DNA of 64,000 bases from Hortaea werneckii (Eukaryota > Ascomycota > Dothideomycetes > Mycosphaerellales > Teratosphaeriaceae): assembly GCA_037044905.1 (NCBI GenBank), contig JBAOKB010000123.1, positions 1 through 64,000 of the forward strand. The letters are read 5' to 3'. The translations under genes and the position numbers were made by a program. Below are positions 1 through 10,159 of this stretch, one piece after another (within the stretch, counting starts at the first letter, position 1; every line of letters begins with the position of its first letter). Below the pieces are notes generated by a model. The model was not told where the DNA came from and made no database searches. It saw nothing but the letters and a program-made list of their open reading frames with translations.

Positions 1-877
1 GGAAGTGAAGCTATTGTGAAGTACAATAGAAAGGTTGTCAAGATACACCTGCCAAGTGAGTAGAATCTAACTCGTGTTTGTTTTCAAACTGGCTTAGAAG
101 CGAAAAGAATTTTACTCATCCTCAGGCTCGACAAACGGAGCGTTTGTTTGTTTGACATGTGAATGTGAGGGGCATGTGAATGTGAGGCCGAAATCGCCAC
201 AGAGCCTTGTTTAGCCGGAGACATGAGATTTCAAGCTACTGCGACAGACAGACGCATACTCCCTACACAAGTCTGAAAAGCACTCGAGGAAGCCTATCGC
301 TAGCACCAATAGATTGGAATGACATGCGCATAGCCAGGCGAACAAAGGGGAATATGGCCGTACGAGATGTTTGCATTGTTCTTTTTCCTCACTTGAAAGC
401 AGCCAACGCCGGCAGAAGAAGCAGCATATGGCTGCATGCTGTAGCGCGCACAGGTCGTATGGGATCTGCGCATTTGATGCTGCTAATGAGCACGGGAGCG
501 ATTGTCATGTATAAGGTGAAGTGAGGTTGAACTGAGGTACGCGAATACGTGACTTTCCGATGTTCTGACACTTCTTGGCATAGGGCTAGCGGAGGAGTGC
601 GTCATTGACTGCCAGGAACAGCGAGCTCTCAGATCGCCCGCCAGATCTGATCTCTCTGTCCGATCCATTGGAATGCGCTCCAATCAGGAGGACGGAAAGC
701 TAATACCTTAACGGTATGCTAACGTAGGCAGTACATAACACACAGGAGGTAATGACAGTACACGCTCATCTTTCTTTGTCTATCTCCTCCTTGCCCCTCC
801 TTCCTTGCAGTCCGGACTACTAGAGCTACACAATACTTCCCTTCTGTCGATCCACTGCCCTTTTCACTGAGTCCGCA
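1..877. other. Intergenic region upstream of the photolyase gene
   Basis: I see no supported gene here. The short open frames on both strands lack recognisable domains or splice structure. The only structure noticed is a 15-base direct repeat (156-170 and 173-187) with a 17-base period. The last hundred bases before the ATG at 878 are rich in C and T, as is common in fungal 5' leaders. Confidence 0.6.
156..187. repeat. 15-bp tandem direct repeat
   Basis: The unit CATGTGAATGTGAGG occurs at 156-170 and again at 173-187, separated by two bases. It is probably a simple local duplication; no function is suggested. Confidence 0.8.
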
Positions 878-2821
878 ATGGCTAAGCCCAGAGTGATCTA
901 TTGGTTTCGCACCGACCTCCGCCTCCACGACTCGCCTGCTCTGAAAGCCGCCCTCGACCTAAAACCAGAGGTCCTGTTCCCGATATGGTGCTGGGACAGC
1001 CACTACGTATACCGTGCTCGTGTGGGCGTCAATCGCTGGCAGTTCCTTATTGACTGCATGAACGATGTCTCGCAGTCGATCACTAAGATCAACAAGAAGA
1101 GCCAGCTGTATGTTCTGCGAGAGCCAGCCGTAACACTACTACCGAAGCTATTCAAGGCATGGGGCATCACACACTTGGTCTTCGAGAAGGACACAGACGC
1201 CTACGCGAAAGAGAGAGATGCGAAGGTCATGCAGTCTGCGAAAGAAGCTGGTGTAGAGGTCATTGTGAAGTCTGGCAGGACTTTGTGGGACAGCGATGAG
1301 GTTGTCAAAGCCAATGGCGGGAAGCCTACGATGAGCATCACGCAACTACAGAATGCTGGGGCCAAGGTCGGAGACATCGAGCCCCCTGTCGAGACGCCGA
1401 AGTCTTTGCCGGACCCAGGAGAGCTTAAGCTGGACTTCGACCAGACGCAACCGGAAGCAAGGCCTGACTTTAACGAGAAGTACCGCGACAACGACGAAGC
1501 CTCGTACAAGAAAGGTCTCTCGGGGCCAAAGAACGACTTCCATCCGCCTACATTAGAAGAGCTCGGCTTCAAACCAGCTACGACGCCTCACAGGGGCGGC
1601 GAAAGCGTGATTCTAAAGAGTCTGGACAAGATCATTGGCGACGAGGAATACACTGGCACATTTGAAAAGCCAAAGACCTCACCAGCAGCTTTCGAGCCCC
1701 AATCCACCTGCCTTACCTCTCCCTACCTCCACTTCGGTGCTCTAAGTTGTCGCTACTTCTACCACAAAGTCGAAGAAGTTGTTGAGAAAAGGCGAAAGGC
1801 TAAAAAGTCTCATTCTGAGCCACCTGCCTCATTGACAGGGCAGCTGTTATTCCGTGACATGTACTTCGCCGCGCAGGCCGCACTGGGCTGGTCATTCGCG
1901 CAGACCTACAACAACCCCAATTGCCGCTTCATACCGTGGCACTTACCGAGCAAGGTCGACATAAGCACGAAGCTTATCACAGGCGGCTACGAAGTCGACG
2001 ATGAGGAGAAGCAGAAACAATTCCAGCGGTGGGCCGAAGGCCGCACAGGCTTCCCCTGGATCGACGCCATCATGCGCCAACTCCGCCAAGAAGGCTGGAT
2101 CCACCACCTCGCCCGCCACAGCGTCGCCTGCTTCCTCACGCGTGGCGGCTGCTACATCAGCTGGGAGCGCGGGGCCGAAGTCTTCGAGGAACTGCTCATC
2201 GACCACGAGACGGCGTGTAATTCCGGCAATTGGCAATGGCTGGCGTGCACAGCCTTCTACGCTCAATTCTACCGCTGCTACTCGCCCATCGCGTTCGGCA
2301 AGAAGTGGGACGATAACGGCGACTATATCCGGAAATACGTCCCCGAGCTTAAAGACCTGCCGAAGAAGTATATTTTCGAGCCGCACAAGGCTCCAATCCA
2401 GGACCAGAAGAAGGCGGGCGTCGTTGTGCAGGGCGATGGGAGTCAGGAGAAAGAAGGCGAGCTGATGACGTATCCTAAGCCTATGCTTGACTTCAACGAG
2501 GCGCGGGAGGTCTGCATTCAGGGCATGAAGACGGGATACCATGTCGGACTGTACGGGAATAGTCCGAAGGTGTTAGATGGGACGTGGAAGCAGCTTTTCG
2601 ACGACGCGGCCGAAGGGCCGACCGAAGGCAAGCAGGGTGGTCCGGGAGGTTTGATGACTTTTGAGGATGCTGATGGCGCGGACGAGGCTGATCAGTACCA
2701 GCCGACCAGCCCGCAGAAGGGTAAGGGTGGTGCGGCTGCGAGTCCTTCGAAGCCTACGAGGGGCAGGAAGAGAGAGCATAGTCAGGGTACACTTGACTTT
2801 AGTAAATCGGCGAAGAAGTAG
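878..2821 (+). CDS. Cryptochrome/photolyase family protein, (6-4) photolyase type
   Basis: Single-exon protein of 647 aa. The N-terminal alpha/beta photolyase domain (about residues 4-170) starts with the family-typical WFRTDLRLHDSPAL. The FAD-binding helical domain (about 270-530) contains GRTGFPWIDAIMRQL and WIHHLARH. The latter carries the two histidines (H410 and H414) that in (6-4) photolyases sit in the active site next to FAD, which argues for the (6-4)/animal-cryptochrome branch rather than a CPD photolyase. The family repairs UV (6-4) photoproducts with blue light, and some fungal members also act in light signalling; which applies here cannot be read from the sequence. The C-terminus (about 570-647) is a low-complexity basic tail containing GRKRE, a plausible nuclear signal, and ending QGTLDFSKSAKK. 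The ATG at 878 is followed at once by the conserved strand, so the start is firm. Confidence 0.93.
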   Translation: MAKPRVIYWFRTDLRLHDSPALKAALDLKPEVLFPIWCWDSHYVYRARVGVNRWQFLIDCMNDVSQSITKINKKSQLYVLREPAVTLLPKLFKAWGITHLVFEKDTDAYAKERDAKVMQSAKEAGVEVIVKSGRTLWDSDEVVKANGGKPTMSITQLQNAGAKVGDIEPPVETPKSLPDPGELKLDFDQTQPEARPDFNEKYRDNDEASYKKGLSGPKNDFHPPTLEELGFKPATTPHRGGESVILKSLDKIIGDEEYTGTFEKPKTSPAAFEPQSTCLTSPYLHFGALSCRYFYHKVEEVVEKRRKAKKSHSEPPASLTGQLLFRDMYFAAQAALGWSFAQTYNNPNCRFIPWHLPSKVDISTKLITGGYEVDDEEKQKQFQRWAEGRTGFPWIDAIMRQLRQEGWIHHLARHSVACFLTRGGCYISWERGAEVFEELLIDHETACNSGNWQWLACTAFYAQFYRCYSPIAFGKKWDDNGDYIRKYVPELKDLPKKYIFEPHKAPIQDQKKAGVVVQGDGSQEKEGELMTYPKPMLDFNEAREVCIQGMKTGYHVGLYGNSPKVLDGTWKQLFDDAAEGPTEGKQGGPGGLMTFEDADGADEADQYQPTSPQKGKGGAAASPSKPTRGRKREHSQGTLDFSKSAKK

Positions 2822-3336
2822 ATCGAGGCCATTTGGTGCCCATAAGACTTGTATTCGGTTTCTAGAAGATCAGAGCGATACGTAGTCCAACTTGGCTGCT
2901 CCTACCCCCGTATTCTGCTGCTGTTCATTTTGTCGCATAAGATGGCAGCTATCTAGCTCCTAAATAGCATTGACTCTAATGGAAGGACTGCGCTTCTGTT
3001 GCATGAGCAGATGGATCACCTCAATTGGTCACTGTTAGAGCCAGAGTGAAGCCATTAGAGCAGAACAAATATATACGTCACGGAAAGCTATCATCTCGTC
3101 TTGTCGGGAATGTAAAGTTAGGGAGATAAGGGTTATTGGCGGCCAGCACTGTGCTGGTTTGGAACAAAGCGAGCCGAATCAGGCCGACAATCGCCGAAGC
3201 TGTTCACATGCGCAGCTAGCGTGACTGGCTCCGACTACTATGACGGAGCTGCAACACTACCACCTTCACACCAACCTCTTATCCTTCTGGCTGTACTGCG
3301 AAGTACATCTGGAGTTCGAAAGGGAGTTTTGTAGCT
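2822..3336. other. Intergenic region, photolyase to SLC35F6-like gene
   Basis: About 515 bases between two plus-strand genes. It should hold the photolyase 3' UTR and the promoter of the next gene. I see no coding or repeat structure. Confidence 0.6.
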
Positions 3337-4824
3337 ATGGCCGGCATCATGACGAGTCGCGTAGCAGTGCCGTTCCTGGTAAGCCACGCCGCCCCAGAAA
3401 CGACCAGCCATCAACTGACAATAGCGGCAACACTGTAGGTCGGCATGATGCTGCTCACAGGCGTCTGCAACACGCTCTTGACGAAATACCAAGATATGCA
3501 ATGCGTGGCGAACTGCGACAGCAAGCGGCCGAAGACTTTCGAGCAACCCGTCCTACAAACCCTCCAGATGTTCGTCGGCGAGTCGGGATGCTGGTTAGTA
3601 GTCTTCCTGAGCTATCTCGTTCGGAGGATGGGCAGGGGCTCGGGCGCGTCGTCTGCGCAAGATGCGGCGTATCAGCCGGTTGGGACGCGGGATAGCGAGG
3701 ATAGGAGGTCGTCCGACAGCAACGACGATGACCAGGAAGAGCTCGATGCGAATATGTCGACTTCTCAGACGCTGGTCGATCCCACCAACGCCATCGCCAA
3801 GCCGTTCATAGATGGCGAAGAGGAACATAGGGATAGGCTGCCTTTGACGGGATGGAAGGTCATATTGCTGGCGCTGCCAGCCATTTGCGACATTTGCGGC
3901 ACCACCTTGATGAACGCCGGCTTGCTGTTTGTTGCAGCATCCATATATCAGATGACAAGAGGTGCACTCGTGTTGTTCGTCGGCTTGTTCAGCGTCGTAT
4001 TCTTGAAAAGACACCTTGGGGTCTGGAAATGGGCAAGTTTGGTCGTGGTGGTTCTGGGTGTTGCGATTGTCGGTATGGCTGGAGCGCTTGAACAGAGGCA
4101 TGGTCCGGCTGACCTACCTGGTGACACTCGACCTGGCGAGAGCAACACAGACCTGATGCACAGCGCAATGCTCTTTGCCCGCGAGGCAGTGGGCACGCTG
4201 GAGGCCCACACGGCAGCCGAGACTGTCCTGGGTGTTTTGATGATAGCAGGCGCACAGATCTTCACTGCCTCACAGTTCGTGCTTGAGGAGAGCATCATGG
4301 AAAAGTACAGCATGGACCCAATCCAGGTAGTTGGCTGGGAGGGCGTTTTTGGCTTTTCTGTCACACTGGTTGGCATGGCTTTGCTTCACCTGATCATTGG
4401 AAGGACTCCTGCAGGCCGGGGTGGCTACTTCGATGCTGCAGAAGGCTTCAGACAGATGCTCAGCAACCGTGCCATTGCCGTCACCTCACTACTGATCATG
4501 ATCAGCATTGGGTAAGTCATTTCTCCAACTCGTATGCTTTACAGATCACTAACAGTATACAGTGGCTTCAACTTCTTCGGCCTGAGTGTCACGCGTGTAA
4601 TTTCCGCGACTTCCCGAAGCACGATCGATACCTGCCGGACTCTCTTCATTTGGATCGTCAGTCTTGGTCTCGGCTGGGAAACCTTCAAGTGGCTTCAAGT
4701 GCTTGGTTTTGCGCTGCTAGTATACGGCACGGGCTTGTTCAACGAGATCATCAGCCCGCCTACAATGGCCTTCCTCAGGCGAAGACGAAGACAGGGCGTA
4801 GCTTTGGACGATAGCCAAGGCTAG
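3337..4824 (+). CDS. SLC35F6-like multipass transporter (DMT/EamA superfamily)
   Basis: Three exons: 3337-3378, 3439-4511, 4563-4824; 458 aa. Both introns (60 and 51 nt) have GTAAG donors and tAG/cAG acceptors, and the frame is kept across each. The start MAGIMTSR is the ATG of a short first exon. Exon 2 then opens with a first membrane segment (MMLLTGVCNTLLTKYQD) and a FEQPVLQTLQMFVGE stretch that resembles human SLC35F6 and its fungal relatives. About nine to ten hydrophobic segments follow, with an acidic hydrophilic loop at about residues 75-130. The family belongs to the drug/metabolite transporter superfamily; human SLC35F6 is reported in lysosomes and mitochondria, and its substrate is not settled. 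The second half (LVVVVLGVAIVGMA, then GLSVTRVISATSRSTIDTCR) is the usual EamA repeat. The substrate is unknown here. Confidence 0.85.
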
Positions 4825-4881
4825 CACGGCACATTGTGCATTTAGCGTTTGAATATAGTATGAATTGGCATTGAAGCTATA

Positions 4882-5433
4882 CTACAGCCCATGAGCCTTA
4901 TAGTACTCTCTATGCGCCAGATCCGCCAATCCACCCCCAAGAACCACATCTATAGGTGCCCAGTACGCCCGTCCCCACCGCAGCCCATACATTCTAATGA
5001 ACCAGCTAGCCACGCCGGCATACATCCCGAAATCAATGTGCGTCCGCACTTCCTCCTCGTCTCTCCTCCGCTCCCGATCATGGCACCAGCGGGGTATCAG
5101 AGTCCTATATTCCAGCCCCAAAGACTGACAGGCGAAAATGATGGGCGCCACAAAAAACGTCGCCCAATGTAGGGCACTCAGCGTCCTGGGATTTTTAAAG
5201 ATAGACGCATGCGCTTCCAGTGGGAATAGGTTTAATTGACGTAGATGTGCGATGCTACCGGCTCCTGCAACAAATGGCGCCGTGTCGATGCATGTTGCTT
5301 CTAGATCCTGTCGTTTCAGCCAGCTAGGTAAGTTGTCGAGCCGCTTTACGGGATTGCCGTTGGGTAAGGGATGCCAGTCGTTATCGGAGGCGGATTTGTA
5401 GTTCCAGAAAAACAGGTATTGCAATGCGGCCAT
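4882..5433 (-). CDS. Uncharacterised membrane-associated protein
   Basis: Single-exon frame of 183 aa that converges with the SLC35F6-like gene, stops 58 bases apart. I do not recognise the family. The N-terminus (MAALQYLFFWNYKSA) is hydrophobic, a second hydrophobic stretch (about residues 89-108, TFFVAPIIFACQSLGLEY) is long enough to span a membrane, and a third lies around 136-160. Between them is a charged RERRRDEEE segment. Its length, sensible composition and clear ATG favour a real gene, but there is no catalytic motif to name. A small mitochondrial or ER membrane protein is possible. Confidence 0.6.
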   Translation of the reverse strand: MAALQYLFFWNYKSASDNDWHPLPNGNPVKRLDNLPSWLKRQDLEATCIDTAPFVAGAGSIAHLRQLNLFPLEAHASIFKNPRTLSALHWATFFVAPIIFACQSLGLEYRTLIPRWCHDRERRRDEEEVRTHIDFGMYAGVASWFIRMYGLRWGRAYWAPIDVVLGGGLADLAHREYYKAHGL

Positions 5434-6412
5434 GGTATTCTATTGATGGTTTCGAGATAATCTCGAGAGTGCCAGTAAGGAGATCTAGCTCTGTGCAACT
5501 TCGATGGTTTGTTGTTCATGTCATCGCGCTCCTCTTGTCGATTTTGCTTCAACCCATCATGTTTCCAAAACACGTGACAAACGCAACTAACTGAAACACA
5601 AGCCGAAAAGAAACTGCTTTGTCTGTTTCGCACTGGAAACGATGTTCACCTTCATCTGGCCGTTCCCTTCCTTCCCAGCTGGGTCTAGCTTTGGTCTTGG
5701 CATCGTCATGCACTGGGATCCGACATGACCGATGAATGAACGTCATCTTAACCTACATCTGTGGATTGTTGCTTGTGCAATAATTAGACATGGGCGTGGG
5801 CCATCCTCACCTGTACTTCTTTATCAGTGAATTTGTGCAGCCACGCTGACAATGCAAGATCCCGCCGTCAAGGGTCGCACGCCACTCTCCCGTGGACACT
5901 ATGTGTCACCCTTTCGGCCACGTTCTAGCACCGTGCAACAGAACAGGCCTTGTAGGTAGGTGCAACTAACATTCTTTGAATGCGTTGGACAGCCTCAGTG
6001 CAAGCTGCAGCTGCAAAAAATTGCCCATAGCAGCCTTCGAGTAAGCTCTTTCCTCTTTTGAAGCAAAACGACCAAGCCGTTCCTGCAATAAACAGCAACG
6101 CAATTCCGTGAGGACGATGAAGTTGGGGGCATCGAAGAGTACAATCTTCTGCCAAACTTGTCACAAGGTTGCTTGTCACTACCTAGCAAACAAAAAATAC
6201 CTACTGAGACCATACTCGAGCCACTGACCGATTGCCACCTGGACTGTACTCTTCTGGCCTGTTAAACAGCCTTGTCGTCTGCATTGCATAAAGGGCCTGC
6301 ATCTTCGCTACCATCTTCGCTACCCTCTGATCATCAAAGACCGACCATTTCTTGGATACCAACTATCAACGAGTATTCTCTGGTTTCAAAGAAACACCCA
6401 CAACCTACTGAA
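5434..6412. other. Intergenic region
   Basis: About 980 bases between the minus-strand membrane protein and the secreted protein gene, so both promoters should lie here. No gene is supported. A 12-base tandem pair (CATCTTCGCTAC at 6300-6311 and 6312-6323) sits about 100 bases upstream of the next ATG, and a CACGTG core occurs near 5571. Confidence 0.55.
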
Positions 6413-6798
6413 ATGCAAATGCACCTTATCGCCATCCTTTCTGCCATTCCCGGCATTGTACTTGCGGCACCCGCACCTAATCCAATGGACAAAGTATCCC
6501 TGAACCATCGCACAGTGAATCCGGAGTTCAGTCACAAAGGGGATTTGCATTCCGCTCGACAGGTCGAGGGCACTTGCAATTGGGCCACATGCGAACCGGT
6601 CTACCATGCGTGCATCAACAGTTGCGATTCGCTATCTCCTGGTAACACAGACTGGTAAGACCACTTGACCTCTTCCTATATGACAATACAGGCTCGCTGA
6701 TAGTGCACACTAGTTTTGCTGCTCAAACTGCTCCTGGATGTGAAGGCTGCCATGTCTGTCTGTTGAATTGCCCTGATTCTCCTGCTGCTTGCAAGTAG
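6413..6798 (+). CDS. Small secreted protein with ten cysteines (effector-like)
   Basis: Two exons, 6413-6654 and 6714-6798, encode 108 aa. The 59-nt intron has a GTAAGA donor and a tAG acceptor, with GCTGATAG as a possible branch region. Without splicing the frame stops at once; with it, ten cysteines fall into the C-terminal half. The start MQMHLIAILSAIPGIVLAA is a strong signal peptide with cleavage expected after AA or APA (about residue 20-22). A cysteine-free segment (about 23-58) follows, then the cysteine block (about 59-108) containing CNWATC, CINSC, CEGCHVC and LLNC. I do not recognise the fold. In plant-associated fungi such proteins are often effectors or cell-wall or defence proteins, but that is inference. 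A second ATG two codons in would not change the signal peptide. Confidence 0.72.
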
Positions 6799-7739
6799 GA
6801 ATCGATACTGTACTAGACTGGGGCATCTCAGATGGATCGATGGATCGGACCTATTGGGCATGGGCAGCTCGATATGAGGTCACGAATGTGGAGTCGAACG
6901 GGGAACTGTTCAAGATAACGAGATTCAATTTTCAATCTGATCATTGTTTGGATTGCAAGGAGGGAGGAGCTGCTTTGGATACAGATACTATACTAGTTCT
7001 TGCCCAGAAAGCGCTGGCCGCAAGGGCTAACGCATTGATGATCATTGCCCGTCTGCTTCAGCGAACAACCTGCGCATGTCATCTCTTTTGAGTGCCAAGT
7101 GGCGAGACCCTCACAGAGCCTAACATTAAGGTCTGATAAACACATGTACGCATAATGACTGCAACTGATCATCAATGGCTGTGGCTGTGCCTTGGTCACG
7201 GCCGGGATGCCTTTCGAGGCATTGTAGCGTATTGCTGCTATAGCAGTGCGTATCTGAATAGTGACAACGCCAAAGCGAGTTGCAATCAGAAGCTTCTTGA
7301 GGGGCTGAATCTACAAGGCCTTTGGAAGATCAGGTGGCTTACCCTATGCTGACCACATTCAGTGAGTCGATGGCACCACGAGATACCCCGGCGCTTCGGC
7401 ATCGTGACCGGTCAACGACTCTAGCACGCGAAGGTTCCGGCCCATTGTACCGACCACTAATTTATCCGGCCATGAATTGGAGGACGAAGGTGGCCGATAG
7501 GATTGACTCCATTGGAGGGCCACGAAGCGACCCCGCCAATTCAGCTGTGCCGCTGCACGTCGCCTGCAGCTCGCACTGGACCTCATTCCTGCGATAAGAG
7601 CGTGTGCATCTCTTCCAATTCTAGACTACTTTGCGAATATCCCGCGAGTCCAAGGTAAGGTAGGCTTGTTTCGACAAAAAAACTCGTCTCGCCCACGCAC
7701 TTCTTTTTTTCAAGGCTTTCATCGTACGTGATTGTTGAA
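6799..7739. other. Intergenic region
   Basis: About 940 bases of unassigned sequence between two plus-strand genes. Several frames of 60-100 codons exist, but none has a domain, a signal peptide or convincing splice sites. Confidence 0.55.
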
Positions 7740-9908
7740 ATGCAGGGTCACAACACATACGACGAGGACTACGATATCTCGGATGGCGAACCTAGCCTTA
7801 TAGATCACGAGGAAAGTCTCGCTGACGTTGAGTCTACCTATGCCGAGTCGCCGTCCGATGGCTACTTCACGCATCGAGAGCATCCCCGGGAGACATTTGT
7901 AGAGCGATCTCCTGAAGATACCGAATCTGAGGCGAAGGCAAGAGAAGCTCGACATGGTCCGCCGAATGCGTTCGATTCCAGTAACCAGGTAGACTCGCTT
8001 CCAACTAGCAATAGACCGCCAGCCTGGGCAGATGAAACCACGCCTATCTTGGATGCTGGGCCGGCGCCACCAGACTATGCTGCTGCGACCGCCAACCGAC
8101 TCGAAAGAAGCAACAGGCAAAGACAGATACTGCAGCGATCCACCGAGCAAGCAGCCACATCAAGGTCGTATGGGAGTTTTGAAAGCAATGCTTCTGATCA
8201 GCTACAGCACCAGACAAGCGAGCAAAACGACCTGCACTGGCCGCTTGGGAACAGAGGAAACCCGTTCGATCACAGTCAATGGAGATTTGGACGTGGTGGC
8301 AATCCTTTTGCGAACTCGAACTCAGCCTTGCGTGCAGCTAGTAATCCATTCGCACCTCAGGGCCCTCGGCAGAGCATGCAAGATAGCAGGCAACGAGGCG
8401 GAAGTGTGAACAGCTTACCCTCGGAGAGGACTGTAGAAGAGGGTTTACTCAGGCCCAGGCAAGAAAGAACCGGACGAGTCAGGAATCCCCGCCGTCGCAC
8501 ATGCGGTTGCTGCAGACCAGCCGCCTTCCTCAATCTCCTTTTCATCATTATGATAGTTGGATTAGTCGTGCTAGTCGTGCGCCTCGTACACGATGCCAGC
8601 AGTTCAGACGTTCCTGGAGACAAAGGCCAACACGGCAGCACGCCGGAGAAATCAAGAGACGGGGACGAGGACGCAGGCAGTCCAGATGAGCCGCCTCGCT
8701 CGAATACTACTATGCCTGGCCATCCTACAAGCGATAAATGCACGTTCAATTACTACTCCGACAGCATCTCGTTTGATTTCGCAGAGCTTGACAACTTTGC
8801 TCTCACGGAACTCTTAGAGCCGACCTTTACTGATTTGAGTGCCATTACGGGTAATATTTGGGTTATACCGGCGCCGCCAGGGCAAGAAGTCGATGTTAAG
8901 GTCTGGGTGAGCTTTGCCACGACAGCGCCGTGGCGGGTGACAGACGCTAGCTATGGCTATTCGAAAAGTGGTCTTGAGTTGCGGTTGCCAAACCTGCAGA
9001 AGACGCCCATGCGTTCTGTCAGGGAGCCTTGCATGGATGTAGGAGTGATCGTCTATGTGAACCATGGCGTAGAGCTTAACGAGTGGCATATTTCGACAGC
9101 CAATCTGAACGTTGTGGTGGAAGAAGGCTTGTTCGGAAAAGAAAGCCTTGGCCGCAGAGGTTTGAGCTCGAATATGACGAGTATCATCGCAATCAAAGGC
9201 AATGTCGAAGCAGCTTATTGGTCGTCCCGTCATACTATTATCGATGTGCCTTCTGGCTCTGTGCATGGGACCTACGCTCTCCGAGACGTACTCAGCGTCC
9301 ATACCCACTCTGGGAGTGTCAGTATCACGGTTGATCCACAAGAAGCAGACGAGACACATCCAGCACCAGCAGAATTCGAAGCCATCTCGCACAGCGGAGG
9401 GGTCCATGTCGGCTTTCTGGATGACAGCCTACCTGATCGAGAGTACAAGACCCGGATCGAAAGCTACTCTGGCTCCATTTCTGGTAACTACGTTCATGGC
9501 TCCAGAACGGCAATGCATACCGAGTCAGGCGGTATCGATGTGGAAATCAAGCCTTACTGCGAGAAAGGGCCCTCTGGAATCTACACTGATAGCGGTAGCG
9601 GCTCTTCGCGCCTGGTCGTCTCATCTCCATATTGTGATACCGACTTGGTAATAAGCAACCTGCACTCGCAACACAGGGCTAAGTCAGGCTCGATGGAGCT
9701 TACGTATCCCCGGCAGTGGGAAGGTATAGTCGAAGGATGGTCCTACAGCGGCAGCATCACCCTTGAGGGCAGAGACCTGGAGCCGTATTCACGCCAGGTC
9801 GTGTCTCCGATCGGAAACCACGTCATTGCACGAAAGGGACATGGCAATTCGCAATCGTCGTTCAGAACAACGAGTGGCAGTGCAAAAGTATATATCGGAG
9901 CAGCATGA
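7740..9908 (+). CDS. Single-pass membrane protein with DUF4097-like Ser/Gly repeat ectodomain
   Basis: Single-exon protein of 722 aa; the ATG at 7740 is used because the upstream in-frame codon is GTG. Residues 1-255 are hydrophilic and disordered, rich in acidic and Ser residues. They carry a PPDY (PPxY-type) motif at 110-113 and three NPF tripeptides at 174, 188 and 202. A basic Cys segment (CGCC) precedes one clear membrane span at about 262-283 (LLFIIMIVGLVVLVVRLV). Residues 335-722 form a beta-rich domain with at least nine SGS/SGG turns, each followed by alternating hydrophobic residues, as in DUF4097-type beta-helical proteins. The orientation is probably type II: cytosolic N-terminus and an outer or lumenal C-terminus. 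The NPF and PPxY motifs would then be on the cytosolic side, where EH-domain and Rsp5-type WW-domain proteins act. The function is unknown. Confidence 0.8.
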   Translation: MQGHNTYDEDYDISDGEPSLIDHEESLADVESTYAESPSDGYFTHREHPRETFVERSPEDTESEAKAREARHGPPNAFDSSNQVDSLPTSNRPPAWADETTPILDAGPAPPDYAAATANRLERSNRQRQILQRSTEQAATSRSYGSFESNASDQLQHQTSEQNDLHWPLGNRGNPFDHSQWRFGRGGNPFANSNSALRAASNPFAPQGPRQSMQDSRQRGGSVNSLPSERTVEEGLLRPRQERTGRVRNPRRRTCGCCRPAAFLNLLFIIMIVGLVVLVVRLVHDASSSDVPGDKGQHGSTPEKSRDGDEDAGSPDEPPRSNTTMPGHPTSDKCTFNYYSDSISFDFAELDNFALTELLEPTFTDLSAITGNIWVIPAPPGQEVDVKVWVSFATTAPWRVTDASYGYSKSGLELRLPNLQKTPMRSVREPCMDVGVIVYVNHGVELNEWHISTANLNVVVEEGLFGKESLGRRGLSSNMTSIIAIKGNVEAAYWSSRHTIIDVPSGSVHGTYALRDVLSVHTHSGSVSITVDPQEADETHPAPAEFEAISHSGGVHVGFLDDSLPDREYKTRIESYSGSISGNYVHGSRTAMHTESGGIDVEIKPYCEKGPSGIYTDSGSGSSRLVVSSPYCDTDLVISNLHSQHRAKSGSMELTYPRQWEGIVEGWSYSGSITLEGRDLEPYSRQVVSPIGNHVIARKGHGNSQSSFRTTSGSAKVYIGAA

Positions 9909-10159
9909 TTGTGCTTGGGAATATGAGAGCGGCTCAACCGTGAGAATTTCATAGCTTGGAACGGCCTTTGTGGAAGTTGCATGTTGTTCAGCGTTATGCT
10001 GAGTTTGGTTCGGCTTGGCAGGAGATTGGGGTAGCTCTTTCTCGTTTACACGGCCCGTCTCTGTGATCGGTACCGTTTGGGGCCAACTAGGTACTTCATT
10101 AACTGTCTCAGATAATCAGTCACATCTCGCGAAGGACCTTTGACCGATGTCGAGGCCTC

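Noticed and set aside
1943..2542. 199-codon frame antisense to the photolyase
   Set aside because: No domain, overlaps the most conserved part of the photolyase, composition explained by the sense codons.
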